Assembly: GCF_900114615.1 (NCBI RefSeq)
Contig: NZ_FOTS01000001.1
Location: forward strand, 144,345-208,344
Length of the DNA stretch: 64,000 nucleotides
Direction of reading: 5' to 3'
DNA from: Pelosinus propionicus DSM 13327
GTDB taxonomy: Bacteria > Bacillota > Negativicutes > DSM-13327
Positions within the stretch are counted from its first letter, which is position 1. Each line of letters begins with the position of its first letter. The translations under genes were made by a program, and so were the position numbers. Positions 43,760 through 51,424 of the stretch are shown here, piece by piece. The notes beneath the pieces were generated by a model that searched no databases, had not been told where the DNA came from, and saw nothing but the letters and a program-made list of their open reading frames with translations.

Positions 43760-43927
43760 ATGATTGAAGAGAAAAAGGGAAAGTACATAGTCAGATGGCA
43801 TGGTGTTAAAGATAAAAAGAATAAAATGTATTCTCCAGAGCAGGTGCCAAGAGATATGATAGATTCAATTATACATATAATTTTAGAAGAAACAGCGATT
43901 ACTAGACGAGAGAACAATGTTCAATAG
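43760..43927 (+). CDS. Small unknown protein of element 2
   Basis: A 55-residue, charged protein (MIEEKKGKYIVRWHGVKDKK...) beginning with a beta-hairpin-like KYIVRWHGV and ending in a helical part (RDMIDSIIHIILEETAITRR). The ribosome binding site TAGGAGGTG is excellent. I do not recognise it. A small basic protein beside a large serine recombinase could be a recombination directionality factor, which is only a hypothesis. Confidence 0.6.
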   Translation: MIEEKKGKYIVRWHGVKDKKNKMYSPEQVPRDMIDSIIHIILEETAITRRENNVQ

Positions 43928-44058
43928 TCTTTAAAAGAAAAAACATGATAATGACAGCCCAGTTACCGTTTGCCAAAAACGAAACCCACAAGTAACCCTA
44001 AATATGTAAATATATTCTTGTAATGTCATTTGTCGTATGTAGCTTAAATACAAGAGGT

Positions 44059-44112
44059 ACCAAAGCTTATAGAACTTTCTTAGAATAAGAATGTTCTATA
44101 AGCTTTGGTTTG
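44059..44112. terminator. Strong 17-bp hairpin in element 2
   Basis: ACCAAAGCTTATAGAAC and GTTCTATAAGCTTTGGT are perfect complements around a 17-base loop, followed by TTGATAAAAG. It may be a terminator for the small gene before it, although the T run is poor; it could also be a structural RNA or a protein-binding site. Confidence 0.65.
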
Positions 44113-44188
44113 ATAAAAGTTAAATTTTATATAGAATTGGCGCAATTGTTTTGTTACTTTCATAAGATATTACAAAGGAGATGATGAG

Positions 44189-44329
44189 ATGAGGAAGACA
44201 ACGAAACCGCCTCAGAAGACACATGATGTTTCTTCTAAACAGGGAGAGAAAGGCAAGACAAAGGCATCATGGCCAAGTTCCAAAGGAAATACAACCTCTT
44301 CGGCAGAATCTAGAGAATCTGAAAAATAA
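44189..44329 (+). CDS. Tiny Lys/Ser-rich protein of element 2
   Basis: A 46-residue, low-complexity, hydrophilic protein (MRKTTKPPQKTHDVSSKQGE...). AAAGGAGATGATG lies just before the ATG, and a terminator follows the stop, so it has gene-like surroundings. No hydrophobic core is visible, so it is likely unfolded or nucleic-acid binding. It is the last gene before the sigK end. Confidence 0.55.
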   Translation: MRKTTKPPQKTHDVSSKQGEKGKTKASWPSSKGNTTSSAESRESEK

Positions 44330-44333
44330 ATAA

Positions 44334-44368
44334 TAGGGCGACACCTTGGGGGTGCCGTCTTTTTTGTA
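44334..44368 (+). terminator. Terminator before sigK part 3
   Basis: GGGCGACACC pairs imperfectly with GGGTGCCGTC around a four-to-five base loop, followed by a T run (TTTTTTGT). Confidence 0.8.
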
Positions 44369-44403
44369 TTTGTATTTTTTACTAAAAATTTTTTATCATT
44401 TGC

Positions 44404-44420
44404 GTCTCGCGAATTGAGAA
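44404..44420 (+). repeat. Right direct repeat of element 2
   Basis: GTCTCGCGAATTGAGAA, the partner of 42012-42028. Confidence 0.92.
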
Positions 44421-44469
44421 GAAAGCCATTGGTAAATTGGGAAAAAGCCTATCGGCAGAGGATAGCTAA
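44404..44469 (+). CDS. sigK: sigK, part 3 of 3: sigma-K C-terminal end
   Basis: Only 21 codons and a stop: VSRIEKKAIGKLGKSLSAED-S. It has no start or ribosome binding site and is meaningless alone. It begins with the same 17 bases as 42012-42028, in the same frame (42012 minus 41799 is 213, a multiple of three). Adding 140 codons of part 1 and 71 of part 2 gives 232 residues, close to sigma-K of other spore formers. The basic tail after RIEK aligns with the RALMKMF-type end in Bacillus. Confidence 0.92.
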   Translation, partial: VSRIEKKAIGKLGKSLSAEDS

Positions 44470-44693
44470 ACCTAAAGTGAGAATTGAGACATGAATTATC
44501 CTAGAGATTTATAAAAAGTGCTCTATAAATAAAGATGACATTAAACGTAGGTATTGATCACCTCCAGCTTGGTAGATCTTAAATTGCAGGATAATAATAT
44601 CTTTTGCCGAAAATTTTATTATAAAAAGTCAAATCGATAAATAAAATATATGATATTGGTAATGAAGAATCAGTTGTTGAAGGAGAAAAGGAT

Positions 44694-44941
44694 ATGTTCG
44701 TACTAAATTTTTTATCGTCTCATAATGAAAAATTACTGAAGGATCGAAAAAAACGTTACAATTCGATAAAGCAATAACAAAGAAATTCTCAGAACTTACT
44801 ACGCAAGATCTAAGCCAGCAAAACCCTGATATAAAAACAATAGAAGAATTAATCGACTTTTTTGAAATCGTTTATGATAAAACCGTACATATCGAAGATA
44901 CAGTCACTGTAATTTATTTTTCTGAAATTTTCAAAGAATAA
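44694..44941 (+). CDS. Small unknown gene with a -1 frameshift at A7
   Basis: The frame from ATG 44694 (after AAGGAGAAAAGGAT) reads MFVLNFLSSHNEKLLKDRKK and stops at 44778. In the -1 frame, from the AAAAAAA run near 44750 onward, a continuous coding-like stretch goes on (TLQFDKAITKKFSEL ... IEELIDFFEIVYDKTV) to a stop at 44939. The run is A-AAA-AAA in the zero frame, a slippery heptamer. Either a programmed -1 shift makes an ~82-residue protein, or a base has been lost. The region 44470-44693 before it has no gene. Confidence 0.45.
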
Positions 44942-44946
44942 TAAAA

Positions 44947-44999
44947 AGAAAAGAAATCCTGTTCACTTTTAATTAGCGAATAGGATTTCTTTTCTTAAG
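44947..44999. terminator. Bidirectional terminator between convergent genes
   Basis: AAGAAAAGAAATCCT and AGGATTTCTTTTCTT are perfect complements around a loop of about 20 bases. Confidence 0.85.
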
Positions 45000-45507
45000 A
45001 GTGGATTGTTTGAAAGATTTGAGTAATTTGCTCATTGAGCATAGATGAAAAAGTATCAACAGCCGATAAAGCTTCTGTGCCATCAGGCTTAGTTATAGTT
45101 TTATCAACAATGTATGCATTCGTTGCTGCTGAAAACGCCTTGAGATCCAATGACACATCTAGAGGGTGGATGGTAAAAAGCATAACATAATTAACATGGG
45201 CAGCACTTGCATATGTAGATAATAAATCAGGGGTGGCTGATAACGTATTAGTAATGCCAGAACGCGTAAGATCACGTAATACAGCATTTCCTGATTGTAC
45301 TTCGCTACCAAGAAATAACGCGTTAATCTTAAAACGAATTACCTCATTAAGTGCCTTCGTGAGAAAGTCAGTTCCGGGAACATAGTAACCTGATGTGTCA
45401 ACATATAAAGCAACAGCAATCATTGCATTATCTTCAGGAGATGCTAAACACAATGATATATTCAGCAGGAATATAATCAAACAAAATAAGATTGATTTTT
45501 TTAACAT
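44995..45507 (-). CDS. Secreted protein of unknown function
   Basis: A 170-residue protein with a signal peptide (MLKKSILFCLIIFLLNISLC-LAS). The rest alternates strands and helices (MIAVALYVDTSGYYVPGTDFL, AAHVNYVMLFTIHPLDVSLD) and resembles lipoprotein-like or curli-accessory folds, but I cannot name a family. The ATG is preceded by GAGGTGTAATC. A strong terminator lies past its end. Confidence 0.65.
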   Translation of the reverse strand: MLKKSILFCLIIFLLNISLCLASPEDNAMIAVALYVDTSGYYVPGTDFLTKALNEVIRFKINALFLGSEVQSGNAVLRDLTRSGITNTLSATPDLLSTYASAAHVNYVMLFTIHPLDVSLDLKAFSAATNAYIVDKTITKPDGTEALSAVDTFSSMLNEQITQIFQTIHS

Positions 45508-45748
45508 GATTACACCTCAATTTACTTAAAATCAACAATTTACTTAAAATCAACAATTTACGAAAAATATTATAACATATCTACTTGTTCTTAGATATAT
45601 TTAAAGACAATAAAATGCAATTCGAATATTTGAAGAAATATCAATTTGCTTTTTACTGGTTGAGTATCAGGAAAAATGGTATAATAATCTGTAATGTTGC
45701 AATAACTGCTTTTTGGAAGCTATGCTTTAAAGGAGAAAATTATACTTA

Positions 45749-47278
45749 ATGAAAAAAAATGTGTATGATCAGGTACAACTTTTTTATGATGAAGCAATTG
45801 TGTGGGAACCTATCATTCATCAAGAGTGGGTAGAAGGATTCTTACGTCAAAAGGCTTGGCAGGGAATTAGCGATGATAAACTTAAAGATATATGGCATCA
45901 AATACAATTTTTGGTTCTTTATTTAACTCATTTTAACAATGAGAACTTAGATGAAATCAGTTTAGAAGAATATAGCTTTATTGTTAAGTGGCTAAGTGAA
46001 AATATAAGTAGTTTTAAAATGACATTAAAATCAGTTCGTCATTTCTTTAATATTCTTATTGAATTTTATACGCATCTTTATATCAAAAAAAAGATTTTAA
46101 ATCTAGATGAAATCAAAGAAGCCGCACAAGAAATCAGCGGTGGAAAAAAAATCAATCTTCTTAAATCCCAAGCAATTATAGATGGGTTGAAGAAAATGGA
46201 AAATGCTAGTGAGCATTTTGATGATAAAGCACCTTTTGGTATCGTTATTGGCGAAGCTGTTGAAAGCTTAATGCTTAAGCTTGGGAAATATTTTCAGCAA
46301 CAGGAGTTTACGGAAGATTTTGAACGTGCTTTATATTTATACACAGGTCCTTTTGATAATGCAGCCGAAGAAGTTGAAGAGGACTTTTGGTTAGGATTTT
46401 GGGATTATTTTTTATTCGATTATCATTTATTAGACAATGATTTAAAGCCTTTAGAATATTTTAACACTACGTGCGGTGAGCGGCTCACGCCAGACGAATA
46501 TAAAATTTTACAAAGTTTATTAGGATCTAGCTTTACGGTTTTCTATATAAATAGAATTGTTAGTCAGGATTTAGTGGAATGTATTAATTTATTTACTAAC
46601 GAAACATTCCAGTTACCAACACCTGATTTTAATTATAAAATATTGAAAAATTTATTGTTTTTTGGACATATTTTTTCTCAGGGTTTAGTTATGATTAATT
46701 ATGTAACAAGCTTGGAAGTTAGCATAAATCTTAGAAAACGCATTAAAGATGAAGTATTGCGTCAAAAGGAAATATTTATGATACAAAAGCCAGAAGCGAG
46801 TTTAATGGATTTTTTTAAACGGCATGCGCTTGTTGTTCGTCATACAGTTAATATTCTAGTTACCCTTGCTAAAGTTAACGTGACACCTTTGAGTCAATTA
46901 GAACGTAGTTACCCCATTATCAAAGAAAAGCGCATAGCAAAAGAGTCAGTAAAGAGTTTGTTGCATAATTTAGTAGTTGAATATGGACTTTCTCGTTTTG
47001 ATGAAGGATTACTTGAAAAAATGTGGTATGATTTTTGTCAATTGAGCGTTGTTAATGTGCGCAAACCATTAAATTGGGCAGTTGGATTGCTTTTAGCTTA
47101 TACCCAAGTTAATGGTGTTATTAATATTGCAATGAATCAAGTTGCAGAAGAGAAGGGGATCTCACTAGCTAGTATCTATAAAATAAGGACGCAATTATTT
47201 GATGTATTGCAGTTAGAAAATTTTGATCCACGTTATTTAAGTGAGGATGGATTTGTAATTTGTATATTTGCAGAGTAA
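45749..47278 (+). CDS. Unknown 509-residue protein with a possible C-terminal helix-turn-helix
   Basis: A largely helical, acidic protein that I do not recognise. The middle (about residues 190-260) is rich in Phe, Tyr, Trp and Asp (DFWLGFWDYFLFDYHLLDND), and resembles a tetratricopeptide-like or SEC-C-associated helical array. Near the end, QVAEEKGISLASIYKIRTQL looks like a helix-turn-helix. No catalytic motif is seen. AAAGGAGAAAAT precedes the ATG. Proteins like this are common in the Sporomusa group but their role is not known to me. Confidence 0.65.
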   Translation: MKKNVYDQVQLFYDEAIVWEPIIHQEWVEGFLRQKAWQGISDDKLKDIWHQIQFLVLYLTHFNNENLDEISLEEYSFIVKWLSENISSFKMTLKSVRHFFNILIEFYTHLYIKKKILNLDEIKEAAQEISGGKKINLLKSQAIIDGLKKMENASEHFDDKAPFGIVIGEAVESLMLKLGKYFQQQEFTEDFERALYLYTGPFDNAAEEVEEDFWLGFWDYFLFDYHLLDNDLKPLEYFNTTCGERLTPDEYKILQSLLGSSFTVFYINRIVSQDLVECINLFTNETFQLPTPDFNYKILKNLLFFGHIFSQGLVMINYVTSLEVSINLRKRIKDEVLRQKEIFMIQKPEASLMDFFKRHALVVRHTVNILVTLAKVNVTPLSQLERSYPIIKEKRIAKESVKSLLHNLVVEYGLSRFDEGLLEKMWYDFCQLSVVNVRKPLNWAVGLLLAYTQVNGVINIAMNQVAEEKGISLASIYKIRTQLFDVLQLENFDPRYLSEDGFVICIFAE

Positions 47279-47340
47279 TATAGGCATCAATTTCAATACC
47301 AATAGCAGAGGTGAAACCTTTGTTGTGCTAGGAGGTAATC

Positions 47341-47685
47341 ATGAAATGTAACGTTTGTGGCGTTGAAATTCAGTCAGACGAGCAGCAATGTTCTAAGTGC
47401 AACGAGTTAAAACATAAAGTTCAAATACTAAGTCCAGAAGAAAAACAGGATTTTTCAGGTCTTACTATTGAGCAAGATCCAGAAAAGCAATCTGCAGGAT
47501 ATAATGATTATCGTGGAAACCAGCGAATTTATGTAAAACATGTAAATTTTAGTATGGGACAGACGGGCATGCTTACAAAAATACTCTTTGGTATCATTAT
47601 AGCAGGGTTGTTAATTGTTGCGTTGCCGATTGCCCTTTTTATTGTCAGTATAGTAATGTTCACTTTATATTTTATGCGTAAATAA
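47341..47685 (+). CDS. Zinc-ribbon membrane protein
   Basis: A 114-residue protein: an N-terminal zinc ribbon (CNVCGVEIQSDEQQCSKCN), a hydrophilic linker with a basic patch (IYVKHVNFSMGQ), and one or two C-terminal membrane helices (ILFGIIIAGLLIVALPIALFIVSIVMF). This layout is that of small zinc-ribbon domain proteins of unknown role. The ATG follows AGGAGGTAATC. Confidence 0.65.
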   Translation: MKCNVCGVEIQSDEQQCSKCNELKHKVQILSPEEKQDFSGLTIEQDPEKQSAGYNDYRGNQRIYVKHVNFSMGQTGMLTKILFGIIIAGLLIVALPIALFIVSIVMFTLYFMRK

Positions 47686-47713
47686 AATATAAAGTGAACA
47701 ATATGGTATATGG

Positions 47714-47767
47714 CTAAAAGGCTAGATATTCTAATAGTTGCGATCTATTAGAATATCTAGCCTTTTG
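47714..47767. terminator. Strong bidirectional terminator
   Basis: AAAAGGCTAGATATTCTAAT and ATTAGAATATCTAGCCTTTT are perfect complements around a short loop. It separates convergent genes. Confidence 0.92.
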
Positions 47768-47830
47768 GCATTCAAAGAAGTGACTTTGAGGATCGGATAT
47801 GATTCACAATAAAGCTGACTTAGCACTCCT

Positions 47831-49735
47831 TTATTCGTGCAAGAGTCTTTCTTTTATTAGTTGGTAATTCATAGTAAAGTAGAATCCATTTTGGGCTTCA
47901 CGGTGATCGAAACCATAGGCTCTCCGACTTATCGCCAAGACAGGAGGTGCTTGGATTCTTTTAGCAACACCCATGCCAGTATAGAGTTTCCACCACCGTT
48001 CTAAATCGCTAATAAATTCTTGAGTAGTGGGAAACAAAGTAGCTACGAGACCTGATTGACAACCAAGTTTTTCTTCCAGTACTCCTTCCTCGTACCAAAG
48101 CAGTATATCTTCAGGAGTTCTGCGATTCCAATGTTCCATAAAAGCTTTAAATAGATAATCATGATAAGGATAAATGATGGGATCTCCTTTACCTTCATCA
48201 ACAGATTGATCAAAAGAAAGCTCAGCACTTGGAACAAGATCGATGATCTCTTGGGGGATTACTTCTTTTTTATAGATTTCATCGTTTAAAAAGCGGGCCA
48301 ATTCATAGATTTGATATTTCCAGAGGTCGGATAAAGCAGCAAAAAATCCCCCTAAGTCTCCATAGAGTGTGGAGTAACCAACTGTCATTTCACTTTTATT
48401 AGCATTGCAGGTAAAGCCTGCTCCAAAAGCAGCGGCAACACCCGACAATACACGTGATGAGCGGTCACGGGCTTGAATATTTTCGATGACAAAAGGACTT
48501 ATTACTAATGTTTGTTTTTCTCCATTCTTTTGATTAATTATAGGACTATTGCTAAGTTGCTGTATCGTATCATCAACAACTTGTTGTATTGGGATGATCG
48601 TGTAAAGGCAACCTAGATTTTTTGCTAATTTTGCAGATAAATCTTGTGTTGTTTTTGAATTAAATATACTAGGCATATTTACTAGCAAGACATTTTCTGG
48701 TCCGAGGATTTTCGCGTAAAGAGCTGCGCTGACAGCTGAATCAATCCCTCCAGAGGAACCAATGACTACTTTTTTTATTCCAATTAAATTTAAAAAGGAC
48801 TTTGTACCATATGCAATGCTTTGAAAAATAGTTCGAATGCTCCGATCATCATTTGGGATGAGAGTAGATGAGCACGTTACATTATCCATTGTAAGGTGTA
48901 AGTCAGTACACGTTAAAGCAGGTGAAAAGCTGGGGCAATATTCAATAATATCACCTTTATGATTATAGACCGTACTGCATCCATCAAAGGTATAAACGGT
49001 TTTTCCATTATTTTGTATACCTATATTGTTGACATATACCAAAGGTGCATTTACGCTTTTTGCTTGAGCAGAGAAAATGCGGTTACGTTTGTTATTTTTA
49101 CCTATGGTGTAAGGTGAACTGGAGATATTGACAAATAAATCAACAGGACCATTTTGCTGAAGAGCGGTGATTGGCTTTACGGCATAATCGTCACTCCAGC
49201 CATCTTCACAAAGTAAACAGCCAAGATTGAGTTTTTGATTGTCTATCTTAATAGTCACAGGCTGTAAAAGTTGATTAATAGTTAGGCCTAACTCAATTGC
49301 CAGTTTACGTAAACTATAGAAATGACGTGTATCCTCAAATTCCCGATAATTAGGTTGCAGTGTTTTAATGCGGAAGGGATAGGGAAAATTATCATTACCT
49401 AGGAGTCTGCCTTGGTATGCAACAAAACATGCATTATATTTACGAATCCGACCATCATCATTTACTTTATTCCAATCAACTGCTATATTTCCAAAAATAA
49501 TACAAATGTCACTAGATGCTGCAATAATTTGTTGCCCATATGCTTCGCAGTCCTTTAAAAATGTAAGCTGTTCCCATGTATCTCCCAAGAAATAACCTGG
49601 AATAGACATTTCAGGAAATATGATAATTTGAGATTGCTGCTGGCGAGCTTGGTCAATTTGAGTGAGCATGGCTCTGGTATTTATATCTGGTCGACCAGGA
49701 ATAATTTCGATTTGCGCTAACGCTATTTTAAGCAA
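47831..49735 (-). CDS. nadE: Glutamine-dependent NAD+ synthetase
   Basis: A 634-residue two-domain enzyme making NAD from deamido-NAD with glutamine. The N-terminal nitrilase-type glutaminase (about 1-270) shows IIFPEMSIPGY (Glu), the Lys region near NDNFPYPFR, and the Cys in LGCLLCEDGW. The C-terminal synthetase has the P-loop GSSGGIDSAVSAALYAKIL and the ATP-binding NKSEMTVGYSTLYGD. It is transcribed alone toward a strong terminator. The ATG is preceded by AAAAAGAGGTGATTT. Confidence 0.96.
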   Translation of the reverse strand: MLKIALAQIEIIPGRPDINTRAMLTQIDQARQQQSQIIIFPEMSIPGYFLGDTWEQLTFLKDCEAYGQQIIAASSDICIIFGNIAVDWNKVNDDGRIRKYNACFVAYQGRLLGNDNFPYPFRIKTLQPNYREFEDTRHFYSLRKLAIELGLTINQLLQPVTIKIDNQKLNLGCLLCEDGWSDDYAVKPITALQQNGPVDLFVNISSSPYTIGKNNKRNRIFSAQAKSVNAPLVYVNNIGIQNNGKTVYTFDGCSTVYNHKGDIIEYCPSFSPALTCTDLHLTMDNVTCSSTLIPNDDRSIRTIFQSIAYGTKSFLNLIGIKKVVIGSSGGIDSAVSAALYAKILGPENVLLVNMPSIFNSKTTQDLSAKLAKNLGCLYTIIPIQQVVDDTIQQLSNSPIINQKNGEKQTLVISPFVIENIQARDRSSRVLSGVAAAFGAGFTCNANKSEMTVGYSTLYGDLGGFFAALSDLWKYQIYELARFLNDEIYKKEVIPQEIIDLVPSAELSFDQSVDEGKGDPIIYPYHDYLFKAFMEHWNRRTPEDILLWYEEGVLEEKLGCQSGLVATLFPTTQEFISDLERWWKLYTGMGVAKRIQAPPVLAISRRAYGFDHREAQNGFYFTMNYQLIKERLLHE

Positions 49736-50187
49736 AGTTAAATCACCTCTTTTTTTAAGTTACAAAATGCTATTTATATAAACCTCAAAATCTATTTTGT
49801 AAAATATATAAATTCGATATTAGGCAGTGATATCCTGCCCATGTATAGGAAAAGGAAGAAGCTTAAGAGAATTTTTAAAGAAATATTTAAAAGTAAAGAA
49901 ACAAGCCTAATCAATAAGCAGGATTTTTGGTCAACTATTTATAATTTATATAATAATAAATATAAACTTTAGAAGAATACATTTATTTTATAAAAATAAG
50001 TAAGTCTTATTTCTAAATTAAATGATTGTAATAAGCCAGTTTTCCTTCTATGTAAATACATTTTCTATCGTTATTGACAAGTAGTATTAAGAATACTATA
50101 CTGTGTAAAATGTGAAATTTATAATACCTAAAAAATGTAGTAAATATTTAATATACTTTATTGCATTGAGTGAATGAGGGAGATCTT
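49736..50187. other. AT-rich divergent intergenic region
   Basis: About 450 bases between nadE (minus) and the YbaK gene (plus), very AT-rich. I see no gene. It holds the promoter at 50074-50102. Confidence 0.5.
50074..50102 (+). promoter_or_regulatory. Promoter of the YbaK gene and following genes
   Basis: TTGACA (50074-50079) and TATACT (50097-50102) with exactly 17 bases between, about 85 bases before the start codon. Confidence 0.8.
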
Positions 50188-50667
50188 TTGAAGAAAACGA
50201 ATGCTGCTCGTATTTTAGATGGATTAAAGATTAGTTATGAATTACGCGAATACAAAGTAGATGAGAGTGATTTAGGAGCCGAAAATGTTGCAAAAAAAAT
50301 AGAAGTTCCGATATGGCAGGTTTTTAAAACATTAGTTGTTAGTGGTGATAAAACAGGAGTAATTATGGCTTGCATACCTGGTAATGCTGAGCTTAAATTA
50401 AAAGCGTTGGCCGCGATTAGTGACAATAAAAAGGTGGAGATGGCTCCTTTAAAAGATGTACAAAAATTAACTGGGTATATTCGAGGTGGTGTTTCGCCTT
50501 TAGGAGGCAAAAAACAGTATCCAGTTTATATTGATAATAGTATGATAAAATGGCCGTATATAGCGGTTAGTGCTGGAGTTAGAGGGTGTCAAATACTGGT
50601 GTCTCCTAATGATTTAGTATTTGCAACAAAGGGCGAATTATGTGAGATCGCTCGTGATATGGAATAG
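50188..50667 (+). CDS. ybaK: YbaK/EbsC-type aminoacyl-tRNA deacylase
   Basis: A 159-residue free-standing editing protein. Characterised YbaK removes Cys wrongly attached to tRNA-Pro. Family blocks are the catalytic-lysine region WQVFKTLVVSGDK, CIPGNAELKLKALAA, and TGYIRGGVSPLGGKKQYPVY. The start is TTG after GAGGGAGATC; an upstream GTG (50170) is less likely because it precedes the ribosome binding site. It is followed 34 bases later by a B3/B4-domain protein, a second possible tRNA-editing protein. Confidence 0.9.
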   Translation: MKKTNAARILDGLKISYELREYKVDESDLGAENVAKKIEVPIWQVFKTLVVSGDKTGVIMACIPGNAELKLKALAAISDNKKVEMAPLKDVQKLTGYIRGGVSPLGGKKQYPVYIDNSMIKWPYIAVSAGVRGCQILVSPNDLVFATKGELCEIARDME

Positions 50668-50701
50668 TAATAATTTGTTTATTTTCCTATGGAGGCGTAT
50701 T

Positions 50702-51370
50702 ATGAAGTTTGATATTCATGACAATGTAAAAAATGTTAATCCTAAATGTACTTTAGGCTATTTAGTAATTCGTAATATTGCAGTACATGGCACACCTCCA
50801 TCATTGGCTCAAGAGTTTTTTCATTTACAAGTGGAGGCTGCTAAGTTTTACAACATAGAGGAATTAATGGATATTCCTCCTATACTTGGTGTAAGAAGCA
50901 TATATATAAAAGTAGAATTTAATCCTTTAAGGCATAATGCTTTTTCTGAAGATGTTGTCCGTCGTGTGATACAAAGAAAAGGATCAGACTATGTAAATAG
51001 CACTGTGATGATTAATCAATATTGTGCGATTAAGTTTTTGTTGCCATTTGGTTTATATGATTTAGACAAAATTGATGGTGATATACGTTATGAACTGGGG
51101 GCAAAGGGCGTTTTGGTAAATCTGGATGGCAATCCTGTTGCTGGAGATGAAATACCATTTTTAGTCGATGCTAAAGGAGCATTTGGTAATTTTAGCTCTG
51201 ATGCTTTTCGTACAAAGGTAACACTGGCAACTCGTAATATTTTGGTCGTAATATACGCAGATGAAGAAGTAGCGATGGATGAACTTAATAATATTCTTGA
51301 CTTTACCAAAGATATGATTCTTTGCAATGATGGTGGGACTCTGGAGAAACAAGGGATTATTAAAGTATAA
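50702..51370 (+). CDS. B3/B4 tRNA-binding domain protein
   Basis: A 222-residue free-standing copy of the B3/B4 domain found in the beta subunit of phenylalanyl-tRNA synthetase, where it edits Tyr-tRNA-Phe. Typical parts are NPLRHNAFSEDVVRRVIQRKG, YCAIKFLLPFGLYDLDKI, and the C-terminal VTLATRNILVVIYADEEV. Its own activity is not known. The ATG has GGAGGCG upstream. It comes directly after YbaK. Confidence 0.85.
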   Translation: MKFDIHDNVKNVNPKCTLGYLVIRNIAVHGTPPSLAQEFFHLQVEAAKFYNIEELMDIPPILGVRSIYIKVEFNPLRHNAFSEDVVRRVIQRKGSDYVNSTVMINQYCAIKFLLPFGLYDLDKIDGDIRYELGAKGVLVNLDGNPVAGDEIPFLVDAKGAFGNFSSDAFRTKVTLATRNILVVIYADEEVAMDELNNILDFTKDMILCNDGGTLEKQGIIKV

Positions 51371-51424
51371 AAGATGTTATGAGTAAATAAAAAGGCTTTG
51401 CTTTAGAGGAAAGGGAGTTTGTTT

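Larger units (their letters stand above)
42012..44403. mobile_element. Second sigK intervening element (2,392 bp)
   Basis: Bounded by direct copies of GTCTCGCGAATTGAGAA at 42012-42028 and 44404-44420. The copies encode VSRIE(K) in the recognition helix of sigma-K. Joining them gives SYVSRIEKKAIGKLGKSLSA, which resembles the natural sigma-K end, whereas the present sequence goes into HRMLMTKKLIT and a stop. Contents: a large serine recombinase (minus), two tiny plus-strand genes and several strong hairpins. It is separated from element 1 by only 213 bp of sigK. Confidence 0.93.

Noticed and set aside
43525..43917. Minus-strand frame of 130 codons in element 2
   Set aside because: It lies opposite the small plus-strand gene with a perfect ribosome binding site, crosses a strong hairpin, and its composition is that of an antisense shadow.
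36511..44403. A single large prophage in sigK
   Set aside because: No capsid, tail, terminase or lysis genes are present, and part of sigK (41799-42028) lies in the middle, so two small elements explain the data better.
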